Shown in pieces: positions 33,410 through 41,951 of a stretch of 64,000 nucleotides of DNA. Position 1 is the first letter of the stretch. Each line of letters starts with the position of its first letter. The position numbers and the translations under genes were made by a program. The DNA comes from Listeria ilorinensis (lineage in GTDB: Bacteria; Bacillota; Bacilli; Lactobacillales; Listeriaceae), in NCBI RefSeq assembly GCF_913566895.1, contig NZ_CAJYCN010000012.1, forward strand, positions 1 through 64,000, read 5' to 3'. Under the pieces are notes generated by a model. The model searched no databases, was not told where the DNA came from, and saw nothing but the letters and a program-made list of their open reading frames with translations.

Positions 33410-33775
33410 ATGTCTTTTTCAGAAATAAGTATTTATCAGGTAAAACCAGCTAAGACGGACGAATTTGAAGCAGTGATGGAAGATGCTGTTAGGTTGATGA
33501 AAGCTATGGACGGATGCCAATTGCTCCGCTTTATGGAGCGTACACACTATATAAAAGAAATGCAAACTATTAAGGAGGGACTTCCGCCTGATCAACTTAC
33601 GCGAATTGTAAAGTGCGTTCGTTATGCGATCTACTGGGAATTTGATACAAGTGAAAATTATGGGAAAGCGCAAAAACAATTATATGAAACGTACTGGAAA
33701 GCAATCGAAAAATGCTTGCTTGTGCCGCATGATAAGATTTTGGGTAAGAGAATAAATGAAAATCTCGGAAAATAG
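33410..33775 (+). CDS. Antibiotic biosynthesis monooxygenase (ABM)-like protein
   Basis: A 121-residue protein with a ferredoxin-like layout: strand (ISIYQVKPAKTDEF), helix (VMEDAVRLMKAMDG), strand (CQLLRFMERTHY), then strand (RYAIYWEFDTSENY) and helix. This resembles dimeric alpha-beta-barrel ABM proteins, a fold used by small monooxygenases, heme-degrading enzymes and non-catalytic proteins. Substrate unknown. GGGGAGG precedes ATG 33410. It ends the three-gene accessory group. Confidence 0.6.
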   Translation: MSFSEISIYQVKPAKTDEFEAVMEDAVRLMKAMDGCQLLRFMERTHYIKEMQTIKEGLPPDQLTRIVKCVRYAIYWEFDTSENYGKAQKQLYETYWKAIEKCLLVPHDKILGKRINENLGK

Positions 33776-33829
33776 AGATAAGGCAGTGCTTTTAAGATTT
33801 TTGAGAGGGATAAAATTGTTATATAAGAA

Positions 33830-33864
33830 GGGCGACTCATATATGATAACAGTCGTCTTTTTTT
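33830..33864 (+). terminator. Terminator before the agmatine operon
   Basis: Stem GGCGACT / AGTCGTC (one G-T pair) with a 13-nt loop and a long T run. Confidence 0.85.
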
Positions 33865-33900
33865 GTGAAATCAGTTTTCTCGTTAACCTGTTACCCAAAA

Positions 33901-34008
33901 TGTAACGGGTTACAGCTTGAAAGGGTTCGTTGCGAAACCGCCAAAAAGGGTATTTTTTTCGAGGGACTTGTAATATGATGAGCATGTGGCAAGGAAATAC
34001 TCGAGTAT
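33901..34008 (+). promoter_or_regulatory. Agmatine operon control region: cre-like site and two inverted repeats
   Basis: TGTAACGGGTTACA at 33901-33914 matches the CcpA cre consensus with one mismatch in the central CG. GGTTCG / CGAAACC at 33924-33939 is an imperfect inverted repeat. ATACTCGAGTAT at 33997-34008 is a perfect 12-bp palindrome. A TATGAT at 33974-33979 may be the -10. The sites suit carbon catabolite repression plus a specific regulator, perhaps the RpiR protein at the end of the operon. Binding is inferred only. Confidence 0.55.
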
Positions 34009-34045
34009 GCCCAAGCAATGAACCATAATTTAATGAGGTGAAAAC

Positions 34046-35074
34046 ATGACTTGGCAAAAAGATTTTATTGATACAAAAGATTTCTCGAAAGAACAAATTT
34101 TGTTCATGATTGAATTAGGCAGAAAAATGAAAGCGTCTATCAAAAAAGGACATTATCCACAGCTTTTGAAACATAAAACGCTCGGAATGATTTTTGAACA
34201 GTCTTCCACTCGGACGCGTGTCTCTTTTGAAACGGCGATGACGCAGCTTGGCGGACACGCGCAGTACTTGGCTCCTGGTCAAATTCAACTTGGCGGGCAT
34301 GAATCGGTCGGTGATACGTCTCGCGTTCTTTCTCGACTGGTCGACATTTTGATGGCGCGCGTTGAACGGCATCATACGGTGGTCGAACTTGCAGAAACAG
34401 CTTCGATTCCTGTGATTAATGGCATGAGCGACTACAATCACCCAACACAAGAACTTGGTGATGCGATTACGATGTTTGAGCATCTGCCAGCCGGTAAAAA
34501 CATTGAAGACTGTAAGATCGTGTTTGTGGGGGATGCAACACAAGTTTGTGCTTCCACGATGTTTATGGCGACGAAACTGGGGATGGATTTCGTTCAATTT
34601 GGTCCTAAAGGCTTCCAGCTTCGCGAGGAACATTTGAAAATTGCTGAAGAAAATTGCCGGATTTCTGGTGGTAGCTACTTAGTGACGGAAGATGCGGATG
34701 TAGCACTTAAAGATGCTGACTTTATTTATACAGATGTTTGGTACGGTTTATATGAAGCGGAACTTTCTGAAGAAGAACGGATGAATGTGTTCTATCCAAA
34801 ATATCAAGTCAATGCAGAGTTGATAAAAAAAGCAGCCCCACATGTGAAATTCATGCACTGTCTTCCAGCAACTCGCGGGGAAGAAGTGACAGACGAAGTG
34901 TTGGATGCAGATTATTCGATCGTTTTGGATGAAGCGGAAAATCGTTTGACTGCGATGCGTGCTTTACTTGTTTATTTCATGCTTCCGACTTTGCGCGAGG
35001 AAACAGGGGCTTTACATGAATATCTAGACGGTGAATTAGCTGTATTCTTGAAAGATGCACCAGGGATCGCATAA
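34046..35074 (+). CDS. ptcA: Putrescine carbamoyltransferase
   Basis: A 342-residue member of the aspartate/ornithine carbamoyltransferase family. The carbamoyl-phosphate loop is SSTRTR (52-57). HPTQELGD and [12 protein letters not shown] are also present. The [16 protein letters not shown] segment, in place of the ornithine enzyme's typical loop, and the long C-terminal helix are features of putrescine-specific enzymes. It phosphorolyses carbamoylputrescine to putrescine and carbamoyl phosphate. It is the first gene of the agmatine operon, with GAGGTG before the ATG. Confidence 0.93.
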   Translation: MTWQKDFIDTKDFSKEQILFMIELGRKMKASIKKGHYPQLLKHKTLGMIFEQSSTRTRVSFETAMTQLGGHAQYLAPGQIQLGGHESVGDTSRVLSRLVDILMARVERHHTVVELAETASIPVINGMSDYNHPTQELGDAITMFEHLPAGKNIEDCKIVFVGDATQVCASTMFMATKLGMDFVQFGPKGFQLREEHLKIAEENCRISGGSYLVTEDADVALKDADFIYTDVWYGLYEAELSEEERMNVFYPKYQVNAELIKKAAPHVKFMHCLPATRGEEVTDEVLDADYSIVLDEAENRLTAMRALLVYFMLPTLREETGALHEYLDGELAVFLKDAPGIA

Positions 35075-35082
35075 TTGGTAAA

Positions 35083-35122
35083 GGAGGAGGAAAAAAGGCT
35101 GCGGATTGCTTTTTCCTCCCCC
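35083..35122 (+). other. Intercistronic hairpin between ptcA and aguD
   Basis: GGAGGAAAAA (35086-35095) pairs perfectly with TTTTTCCTCC (35110-35119). No T tract follows, so it is more likely to affect mRNA stability or relative expression than to terminate. Confidence 0.6.
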
Positions 35123-35143
35123 ACTTAAAAAGGAGTGGGCAAT

Positions 35144-36529
35144 TTGAAAAAGAAAAAGTTTCGTTTATTTGATGCTGTACTCATGGCGGTTTGTGTCATC
35201 TTGGTTGTAGAGTCGGCGGCACCAGCTGCTGCGATCGGTTCTTCACAATTTTTCTGGTGGATCGCCCTGTTAATTCTGTTTTTCCTGCCATATGGAATGA
35301 TTTCAGCCGAACTAGGGACAACCTATGATGATGAAGGTGGGATCTATGACTGGGTTAAACGGGCATTCGGTGGAAAATGGGGGGCGCGTGTTGCCTGGCT
35401 ATACTGGATCAACTATCCGATTTGGATGGCTAGTTTGGCCGTTTTATTTGTGGAAGTGTTTACACAGATTTTCGAGCTTCATTTTAGTACGCCACTTTCG
35501 ATTGCGATTCAGCTCGTTTTTGTTTGGCTGGTAGTCTTTATTAGCTGTTTCCCTGTAAGTGAAAGTAAATGGGTACTGAATATTGCCGCATTTTGCAAGG
35601 TATTTATTATGCTGAGCTTGGGGGCACTGGGGATTTATTTTGCGGCAACGAAAGGGCTTGCAAATGATTTTTCTGGAAAAGCATTGTTACCAAGCTTTGA
35701 TGCAGAAAGTTTATCCTTTATCTCTATTATCCTCTTTAATTTTCTAGGTTTTGAAGTGGTCACAACGATGGCGAGCGACATGGAAAATCCAAAACGACAA
35801 ATTCCGCAGGCGCTGATCTGGGGTGGCGTTTTGATCGCCTTCTTCTACTTGCTAGCAGCGTTCGGAATGGGGGCGGCGATTCCAACAAGTGAGCTCTCGA
35901 CTTCGGGGGGCTTGATTGACAGCTTTATTATGTTAATCGGTTCAATCAATCCATTTGTGATAATTATCGGCTTGATGTTTATGTTTACGCTGATGGCGAA
36001 CTTGATTTCTTGGGCGCTTGGTGTGAATTATGTGGCGCTTTATGCTGCTAAAAATCATGATCTTCCTGGAATTTTTGGAAAAGCAAATCCGAAAAATGAG
36101 ATGCCTATTGGCGCGAGTGTTTTAAATGGGATCGTGGCTTCTGCCCTGATTATTGTGGCGCCGATCATTCCGAATGAGGACATTTTCTGGGCATTCTTCG
36201 CACTAAATGTTGTGGCATTACTAGGTTCTTACATTATGATGTTCCCGGCTTTCTTGAAACTCCGGAAAATCGATCCAGATCGTGAGCGTCCGTTTAAAGT
36301 GCCGGGTGGAAAAGTATTCCTTTCCATTCTCACAATTGTTCCAATGATCTTGCTTGTCATTACCCTGATTTGCTCAGCGGTTCCGCTCAACACTTCAACT
36401 GCTGAACTTAGTGAGAAAATCCCGATTTTGATTGGGACGGTTGCCTGTGTGATAATTGGTGAGATATGTATTGCGACTGCTGGAAAAAAGAAAAAGAAAG
36501 CGAGTGTTCTAAGTGAAAACGATCGATAG
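35144..36529 (+). CDS. aguD: Agmatine:putrescine antiporter (APC family)
   Basis: A 461-residue amino acid/polyamine transporter with about twelve membrane helices. The helix-1 glycine-rich unwinding region ([17 protein letters not shown]) and helix-6 [12 protein letters not shown] segment are typical of APC antiporters. Its place between putrescine carbamoyltransferase and agmatine deiminase supports agmatine-in/putrescine-out exchange. AAAGGAG at 35129-35135 fits TTG 35144 (8-nt spacing) better than GTG 35135. Its 3' end overlaps aguA by 17 nt. Confidence 0.92.
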   Translation: MKKKKFRLFDAVLMAVCVILVVESAAPAAAIGSSQFFWWIALLILFFLPYGMISAELGTTYDDEGGIYDWVKRAFGGKWGARVAWLYWINYPIWMASLAVLFVEVFTQIFELHFSTPLSIAIQLVFVWLVVFISCFPVSESKWVLNIAAFCKVFIMLSLGALGIYFAATKGLANDFSGKALLPSFDAESLSFISIILFNFLGFEVVTTMASDMENPKRQIPQALIWGGVLIAFFYLLAAFGMGAAIPTSELSTSGGLIDSFIMLIGSINPFVIIIGLMFMFTLMANLISWALGVNYVALYAAKNHDLPGIFGKANPKNEMPIGASVLNGIVASALIIVAPIIPNEDIFWAFFALNVVALLGSYIMMFPAFLKLRKIDPDRERPFKVPGGKVFLSILTIVPMILLVITLICSAVPLNTSTAELSEKIPILIGTVACVIIGEICIATAGKKKKKASVLSENDR

Positions 36530-37607
36530 TTCTCCGAAAAAAGACGGATTTCGTATGCCTGGCGAGTTTGAAAAACATACGGGGTGTTATATTTTATGGC
36601 CCGAACGTCCAGATAATTGGCGTTTTGGGGGAAAACCAGCTCAAAAAGTTTTTGTAGATGTTGCCTCAGCTATTTCAAAATTTGAACAAGTGACAGTGGG
36701 AGCAAGCCCTGAACAGTATGTCAATGCACGCTACATGCTTCCAGATGAAGTGCGGGTTGTGGAGATTGACAGTGATGATGCTTGGGTACGTGATTGTGGA
36801 CCGACTTTTGTGAAAAATGATAATGGCGAATTGCGCGGGGTCGACTGGTCTTTTAATGCGTGGGGAGGCCTCGTTGACGGTTTGTATTTCCCGTGGGATA
36901 AAGATGATCAAGTAGCACAAAAAATTTGTGAATTGGAAGGTCGCGATCGGTATCGATTGGCTGATTTTGTTTTAGAAGGCGGCTCGATTCATGTGGACGG
37001 CGAAGGAACGCTGATCACAACAGAAGAATGCTTGTTGTCAGAAGGGCGTAATTCACAGCTCTCTAAAGAACAAATCGAACAGGTATTGAAAGAATATTTG
37101 AATCTTGAAAAAATTATTTGGTTGAAACGGGGCATTTATTTAGACGAAACCAATGGGCATGTGGACAATATTTTGAACTATGTACGTCCAGGAGTGGTGG
37201 CATTAGCATGGACGGATGATCAAAATGATCCGCAATATGAAATTTCCAAGGAATGTCTTGATATTTTGGAAAATGAAACGGACGCGAAAGGCCGGAAGCT
37301 TGAAGTGCATAAAATCCATGTGCCAAAACCTATTTTGATTACAAGAGAGGAAAGTGAGGGTGTGGATGCAGTGGACGGCACATTGCCTCGGATGGAAGGT
37401 GACCGGTTGGCAGCAAGTTACATCAACTACTATACCGCAAATGGTGGTATCATTTTCCCGCTTTTTGGCGATCCGAAAGATGAAGAAGCGAAACAAAAAC
37501 TAGCTGAACTTTATCCAGAAAGAGAGATTGTTGGTGTTTCGGCACGTGAAATTTTACTTGGCGGCGGCAATATCCATTGCATTACGCAGCAGGTTCCGAA
37601 AGCTTAA
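36513..37607 (+). CDS. aguA: Agmatine deiminase (active-type paralogue, AguA1)
   Basis: A 364-residue guanidino-group-modifying enzyme. It hydrolyses agmatine to N-carbamoylputrescine and ammonia. [21 protein letters not shown] is the family start. Active-site segments are [10 protein letters not shown], the E-G-G-S loop with Gly157, HVDN and the C-terminal catalytic Cys356 in GGGNIHC. The start is GTG 36513 inside the antiporter gene, giving tight coupling. It is ~75% identical by eye to the second copy at 38660 but differs at residue 157. Confidence 0.94.
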   Translation: MKTIDSSPKKDGFRMPGEFEKHTGCYILWPERPDNWRFGGKPAQKVFVDVASAISKFEQVTVGASPEQYVNARYMLPDEVRVVEIDSDDAWVRDCGPTFVKNDNGELRGVDWSFNAWGGLVDGLYFPWDKDDQVAQKICELEGRDRYRLADFVLEGGSIHVDGEGTLITTEECLLSEGRNSQLSKEQIEQVLKEYLNLEKIIWLKRGIYLDETNGHVDNILNYVRPGVVALAWTDDQNDPQYEISKECLDILENETDAKGRKLEVHKIHVPKPILITREESEGVDAVDGTLPRMEGDRLAASYINYYTANGGIIFPLFGDPKDEEAKQKLAELYPEREIVGVSAREILLGGGNIHCITQQVPKA

Positions 37608-37622
37608 GGAGGAGAATGAGCG

Positions 37623-38567
37623 ATGACAAAACGAAAAATCGTGGTCGCACTTGGTGGAAATGCGATTCTTTCAGATGATGCCAGTGCAAATGCGCAACAA
37701 GAAGCACTCAAAAAAACCGCTCGGCATTTGGCGGCATTTATTAAAAATGGGGATGAATTGATCATTTCTCATGGGAATGGCCCGCAAGTCGGCAACCTCT
37801 TGCTGCAACAGGAAGCAGGAAATTCACTTAAAAATCCTGCCATGCCGCTTGATACTTGTGTGGCAATGACGCAAGGGAGCATCGGCTATTGGCTGCAAAA
37901 AGCGCTTGATGAAGTACTAATTGAAGAAGGCATCCAGAAAGAGGCGATTGCGCTGGTCACTCAAGTGGTCGTTTCACCGGATGATCCTGCTTTTAAAGAA
38001 CCAACGAAGCCGATCGGTCCATTTTTGACAAAAGAAGAGGCGGATGCGGAAACAGCTTTATCTGGGTCTGTGTTCAAAGAAGATGCTGGACGTGGTTACC
38101 GGAAAGTTGTTCCATCACCTAAGCCGATTTCGATCAAAGAACATCAGGTAATTCGTACGCTAGTTGAAAGTGGTGTCATCGTGGTTGCTGCTGGTGGCGG
38201 CGGGATTTCAGTAGTAGAAGAGGCTGGTCAACTGCGCGGTGTAGAAGCTGTAATCGATAAAGACTTTGCATCTGAAAAATTAGCAGAGTTAATCGATGCG
38301 GATCTACTCCTCATTCTAACAGCGGTCGATCATGTGGCGATTCATTTCAATCAGCCAGATGAAAAAAAACTGGGTCATGTGACGGTGAGCGAAATCGAAG
38401 GGTATATGGAAGCGGGGGAGTTCGCAAAAGGAAGTATGTTGCCGAAAATCGAAGCGGCAAAAGCTTTTGTGGAATTCAAGCCGGAAGCTAAAGCAATCAT
38501 TACGTCGTTAGAAAATATCTGCCAGTTGATCGAGGAAGAGGCAGGAACCGTTTTGACAATGCAATAA
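37623..38567 (+). CDS. arcC: Carbamate kinase
   Basis: A 314-residue amino-acid-kinase-fold enzyme. It transfers the phosphate of carbamoyl phosphate to ADP, giving the ATP yield of agmatine catabolism. The N-terminal [27 protein letters not shown] and the [10 protein letters not shown] segments are diagnostic. AAGGAGGAG precedes ATG 37623. It lies between the two deiminase copies. Confidence 0.95.
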   Translation: MTKRKIVVALGGNAILSDDASANAQQEALKKTARHLAAFIKNGDELIISHGNGPQVGNLLLQQEAGNSLKNPAMPLDTCVAMTQGSIGYWLQKALDEVLIEEGIQKEAIALVTQVVVSPDDPAFKEPTKPIGPFLTKEEADAETALSGSVFKEDAGRGYRKVVPSPKPISIKEHQVIRTLVESGVIVVAAGGGGISVVEEAGQLRGVEAVIDKDFASEKLAELIDADLLLILTAVDHVAIHFNQPDEKKLGHVTVSEIEGYMEAGEFAKGSMLPKIEAAKAFVEFKPEAKAIITSLENICQLIEEEAGTVLTMQ

Positions 38568-38621
38568 AAATAGGCAAAATTCGGGTCATGTACTCGAATT
38601 TTGCTATTTCTAGTATATAAT
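38568..38621 (+). promoter_or_regulatory. Hairpin and -10 element ahead of the second agmatine deiminase
   Basis: A long stem, AAATAGGCAAAATTCG / CGAATTTTGCTATTT (one bulged G), follows the arcC stop without a T run. A perfect TATAAT sits at 38616-38621. The -35 is poor. This could be a partial terminator with an internal promoter, giving aguA2-rpiR separate expression. Confidence 0.5.
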
Positions 38622-38659
38622 AGTGGGGAAAACTACTTTTTGGGAAAGGAATTCGCGGG

Positions 38660-39769
38660 ATGATACGTTTAAGTGGTACGCCAAAAGAGGATGGATTTTA
38701 TATGCCGGGAGAGTTTGAGCCGCATGCTGGTTGCCTGATGATATGGCCGGAGCGCCCGGACAATTGGCGCCTTGGCGGAAAACCAGCACAAAAAAGTTAT
38801 GCGAAAGTAGCAGAAGCGATTGCGGATTTTGAACCAGTCACAATGCTTGTTTCGGAAAAGCAGTATCAAAATGCCAGAAGCATGCTGACAAGCCGGATCC
38901 GTGTGGTGGAGATGAGTAATAATGATGCTTGGATTAGAGACTATGGTCCTAGCTTTTTGTTGAATCAACAAGGAGAGATGCGCGGGGTCGACTGGCGTTT
39001 TAATGCGTGGGGAGGGCTGTTAGATGGCCTTTATTTTCCTTGGGATAAAGATGATCAGATGGCGGTCAAAATTTGCGAACTGGAAGAAATAGACTATTAT
39101 TCGCTGCCAGATTTTATCTTGGAAGGTTGTTCGGTGCATGTGGACGGCGAAGGAACGCTTGTGACAACAGAAGAGTGCTTGCTTTCAGAGGGTCGAAACG
39201 GTCAGTTATCAAAAGCGGAAATCGAAGCTACTTTAAAAAATTATTTTAATGTGCAGAAGGTCATTTGGCTGAAGCATGGTTTTTATTTGGATGAGACAAA
39301 TGGTCATGTGGATAACATCTTTAATTTTGTGGCGCCAGGAATAGCTGTCTTAGCATGGACGGATGATAAAAGTGATCCACAGTATGCGATTTCTAGAGAA
39401 TGCCTATCGATTTTGGAACAGGAAAAGGATGCGCAGGGGCGTTTCATTCAAGTACATAAATTAAAGACGCCTAAACAAGTACATATTACGCAAGAAGAAA
39501 GTGAGGGAGTAGAAGCCATCAATGGCACCTTCCCTAGGCAGCCAGGAGATCGATTGGCCGCTTCATACGTGAATTATTATACAGCAAATGGGGCGATTAT
39601 TTTTCCTTTATTTGATGATCCAATGGACGATGCGGCGCGACAGATCTTGGCAAGTTTATATCCTGACCGGCAAATCGTCGGTATGCAGGCACGTGAGATA
39701 CTGCTCGGTGGCGGTAACATCCACTGCATCACGCAACATATTCCCAAGCATCAGAATCCGGCTCGATAA
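38660..39769 (+). CDS. Agmatine deiminase paralogue with Cys157 (AguA2, possibly inactive)
   Basis: A 369-residue paralogue of the 36513 enzyme, aligned without gaps over its length. The catalytic Cys356 in GGGNIHC and other catalytic residues remain. Two active-site differences are visible: EGCS at 155-158 (Cys157) in place of EGGS, and WIRDYGP in place of WVRDCGP. I recall that L. monocytogenes AguA2 also has Cys157, lacks agmatine deiminase activity, and gains it when this is changed to Gly. This copy is therefore probably not a functional agmatine deiminase; another substrate is possible. Confidence 0.9.
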   Translation: MIRLSGTPKEDGFYMPGEFEPHAGCLMIWPERPDNWRLGGKPAQKSYAKVAEAIADFEPVTMLVSEKQYQNARSMLTSRIRVVEMSNNDAWIRDYGPSFLLNQQGEMRGVDWRFNAWGGLLDGLYFPWDKDDQMAVKICELEEIDYYSLPDFILEGCSVHVDGEGTLVTTEECLLSEGRNGQLSKAEIEATLKNYFNVQKVIWLKHGFYLDETNGHVDNIFNFVAPGIAVLAWTDDKSDPQYAISRECLSILEQEKDAQGRFIQVHKLKTPKQVHITQEESEGVEAINGTFPRQPGDRLAASYVNYYTANGAIIFPLFDDPMDDAARQILASLYPDRQIVGMQAREILLGGGNIHCITQHIPKHQNPAR

Positions 39770-39783
39770 AAGGAGAATCTATC

Positions 39784-40563
39784 ATGGACTTTTTTGAAAT
39801 TTCCAGCAAAAATATTGCGACCCTGACGCGCAATGAACGAATCCTTTTCGATTATGTCGTTAAAAATATGAATGAAATCAAAAACCAAAGTATACGGGAA
39901 GTAGCCGCAGAATGTTTTGTTTCGACTACGACTTTTTTACGCTTTGTCCGTAAGCTTGGATTTACAGGCTATAGTGAATTTACCACAGTACTTAAATTTA
40001 CACTGCTCGGAAAGGTAGAGGAAAAGCCCTCACCTTTTGTTGTGGAACAAAAAGATTATCGGGAAGAGTATCTGAAAAATATTATAGAGTCTGTTCGTGT
40101 TCTAGAGCCGTCCAAGCTGACGCAAATCACACGGAAGCTGATGTACCGGCCGCGTATTTATATATTTGCCAAAGGTCTCAGTAAACACGCAGCTCAATAT
40201 ATCCGTTATCTGTATACGATGAGCGGTTTTATGGTGGAATTCCCGGAAGATTATCAGTATCGGCAAGCAGTTTTGCCGCATATTGGGAAGGAAGATCTGG
40301 TATTTATTCTTACATACGGCGGGCACGATATTGAGCTGATTCAAACGGCTCAGAAATTGCGCAGTAGAAAACAGCCGCCAATGCTAATTTCCATAACTGG
40401 GGCGGATAATAATATTATTCAAAATTTAAGTGATATTAATTTGTATATTTTTACAGATGAAATCGAGTTGGATAATCTGGATATCACATCGCGGATCTCA
40501 ACAATCGCTATTATGGAACTGATTCTTTATCAATATATGGAAGATCAGCATCCTAAAGAATAA
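39784..40563 (+). CDS. RpiR family transcriptional regulator
   Basis: A 259-residue regulator. The N-terminal HTH_6 domain (IREVAAECFVSTTTFLRFVRKLGFTGYSEF) precedes a SIS domain in the C-terminal half (RIYIFAKGLSKHAAQYIRYL; DLVFILTYGGHD). SIS domains usually sense sugar phosphates; here the ligand may relate to agmatine catabolism or carbon state. AAAGGAG precedes the ATG, 14 nt after the second deiminase. It is the last gene of the operon and the obvious candidate for its control. Confidence 0.9.
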   Translation: MDFFEISSKNIATLTRNERILFDYVVKNMNEIKNQSIREVAAECFVSTTTFLRFVRKLGFTGYSEFTTVLKFTLLGKVEEKPSPFVVEQKDYREEYLKNIIESVRVLEPSKLTQITRKLMYRPRIYIFAKGLSKHAAQYIRYLYTMSGFMVEFPEDYQYRQAVLPHIGKEDLVFILTYGGHDIELIQTAQKLRSRKQPPMLISITGADNNIIQNLSDINLYIFTDEIELDNLDITSRISTIAIMELILYQYMEDQHPKE

Positions 40564-40590
40564 AAAAGCCCGCAGTGATTAGCTACGAGC
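40562..40590 (-). terminator. aroK terminator, overlapping its stop codon
   Basis: On the minus strand GCTCGTAG / CTGCGGGC pair (two G-T pairs) across CTAATCA, followed by six T residues. The stem starts in the last codons of aroK. On the plus strand it could also cap the rpiR transcript. Confidence 0.7.
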
Positions 40591-41103
40591 AGAAATGTCT
40601 GGGGTTTTAAGCAAAGCGATAATTTGGTCGGCGAGTTCATCTTGGGTGGATTGATCTGTATTGATGATAAAATCCGCACAGGCTTGATAATGCGGAATCC
40701 GAGGTTCAAAAATCGCTTGAATCTCTTCTTTGGATTTCGATTGGACGAGCGGACGACTGGTATCGCCTTCTAAACGTTTGAGGAAAACATGTGGATCCGT
40801 TTCAAGATAAACAACAGGGGCTGGATGTGTGACAAGAACTTCGCGGTTAAGCGGGTTCAAAATAATGCCGCCGCCTGTTGCAATAATGGCACTTGTTTCA
40901 GCAAGTTCTTTCAATTTTTCATGTTCAAGCTCCCGAAAGCGTGTTTCACCAAATCGAGCAAATATTTCAGTTACCGGCATGCCTTGTTCACGGACGATCT
41001 CTTCGTCAATATCAAGATAAGGCAGGCCTGTTTTTCGTGCCAAAGATTCGCCAACAGTCGTTTTGCCGGCGCCCATGAAACCAATCAGTATGACTTTTTC
41101 GAT
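40579..41103 (-). CDS. aroK: Shikimate kinase AroK with an apparent ATC start codon
   Basis: A 174-residue P-loop kinase that phosphorylates shikimate in chorismate synthesis. VILIGFMGAGKTTVGES is strand 1 plus Walker A; DIDEEIVREQG binds shikimate, and FRELEHEKL and ATGGGIIL follow. The first ATG in frame (41076) lies inside the Walker A strand and would destroy the P-loop. Upstream in frame there is no ATG, GTG or TTG before the TAA near 41136. A strong GGAGG (41116-41112) sits 5 and 8 nt before two ATC codons (41106, 41103). Starting at ATC 41103 gives (M)EKVILIGFMGAGK, the natural N-terminus. Either this is a rare ATC start, or the base is a mutation or error. Confidence 0.9.
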   Translation of the reverse strand: MEKVILIGFMGAGKTTVGESLARKTGLPYLDIDEEIVREQGMPVTEIFARFGETRFRELEHEKLKELAETSAIIATGGGIILNPLNREVLVTHPAPVVYLETDPHVFLKRLEGDTSRPLVQSKSKEEIQAIFEPRIPHYQACADFIINTDQSTQDELADQIIALLKTPDISARS

Positions 41104-41251
41104 GATAGTCTCCTCCTTTTGTTTTACCGCTTAAAAGTATTAAAGTAATTATAGCATACTCGAATAAAACGTCAATGAATTTTTTCTATTATAACGTGCT
41201 TCAATTCTTTAAGCAAATAAAGTGAAAATAAAATCTTTCGTATTTTTAGTC

Positions 41252-41280
41252 TTTCTTTGTAGACTGAAACCGTGTACAAT
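41252..41280 (+). promoter_or_regulatory. Candidate promoter for the 166-residue membrane protein
   Basis: TTTCTT (41252-41257), 17-bp spacer, TACAAT (41275-41280), ~30 nt upstream of the start. Confidence 0.5.
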
Positions 41281-41311
41281 AGAAGTATCATGTTCAAAGA
41301 AGGGACGATTT

Positions 41312-41812
41312 ATGGATTTAGAAAAGTTGGAACAAAATACATATAAGATTTTTGTGAACCGTCGTTTGATTTTTTCTAACCTATGTTTATGGGCAGCCCT
41401 TGGCATTTTCATTTTCTTAGCTTTCAACCATATTAAAGGGATCAACGATATGGAAAGGTTGATATTAGGCATTTTTTTATTTGTGATATGTGTCATTCGA
41501 CCTGGAGCACAGCTGTTGAATGTGATGCCCACAATCGAACTTTCTGATAAAGGGATCAGCTATCGGGGAGATTTTGAAAGCTATCAGGCAATGACGGCTC
41601 TTGAGATCATCAAACCGCGCATTCCATTTTTTACTCAAGGTCGTTTAGTGATTTATACGGAAATAGCGGGAAAGCAAGAAGTTGCCTTTGATATTCTGGC
41701 GATGGATACGGCTGACAGCCTAGAAAGTTTGCAAGCGGCAATCATTCAGGCTGCTGCTCATTTTGAAGAGATAGAGCTAAGAATAGAGGATTTGCATCAT
41801 GCTTCACTTTAA
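41312..41812 (+). CDS. Small membrane protein with PH-like C-terminal domain
   Basis: A 166-residue protein. Two membrane helices (about 21-42 and 50-68) are followed by a cytoplasmic beta-rich part (IELSDKGISYRGDF ... RLVIYTEIAG) ending in a helix, resembling bacterial PH-like (YcxB/bPH) proteins. The family is a guess. ATG 41312 is chosen for AAGAAGGGA upstream; a GTG at 41222 has no ribosome binding site and precedes the promoter. Single-gene unit with its own terminator. Confidence 0.75.
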   Translation: MDLEKLEQNTYKIFVNRRLIFSNLCLWAALGIFIFLAFNHIKGINDMERLILGIFLFVICVIRPGAQLLNVMPTIELSDKGISYRGDFESYQAMTALEIIKPRIPFFTQGRLVIYTEIAGKQEVAFDILAMDTADSLESLQAAIIQAAAHFEEIELRIEDLHHASL

Positions 41813-41831
41813 TGCAAAAATAATTATTGAA

Positions 41832-41871
41832 AGCCGAAAGTGGATTTTTCTGACCTACTTTCGGTTTTTTT
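41832..41871 (+). terminator. Terminator upstream of virA
   Basis: Stem GCCGAAAGT / ACTTTCGGT around a ~14-nt loop, then seven T residues. Confidence 0.9.
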
Positions 41872-41892
41872 ATAAGATACGACTATAGACTA

Positions 41893-41921
41893 TGGTCAAA
41901 TAGGTAAAACTCAGGTAAAAT
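41893..41921 (+). promoter_or_regulatory. virA promoter with direct repeats (candidate VirR operator)
   Basis: TGGTCAAA (41893), AGGTAAAA (41902) and AGGTAAAA (41913) are near-identical repeats 9 and 11 bp apart. They overlap a weak -35 (TGGTCA) and a TAAAAT -10 (41916-41921). OmpR-type regulators bind direct repeats about one helical turn apart, so autoregulation by VirR is plausible but unproven. Confidence 0.5.
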
Positions 41922-41951
41922 AAGCAAAAAGTGATTTAAAGGAGCGTAGCT

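Noticed and set aside
41222-41311. Upstream extension of the 166-residue membrane protein to GTG 41222
   Set aside because: No ribosome binding site, and the candidate promoter lies inside the extension.
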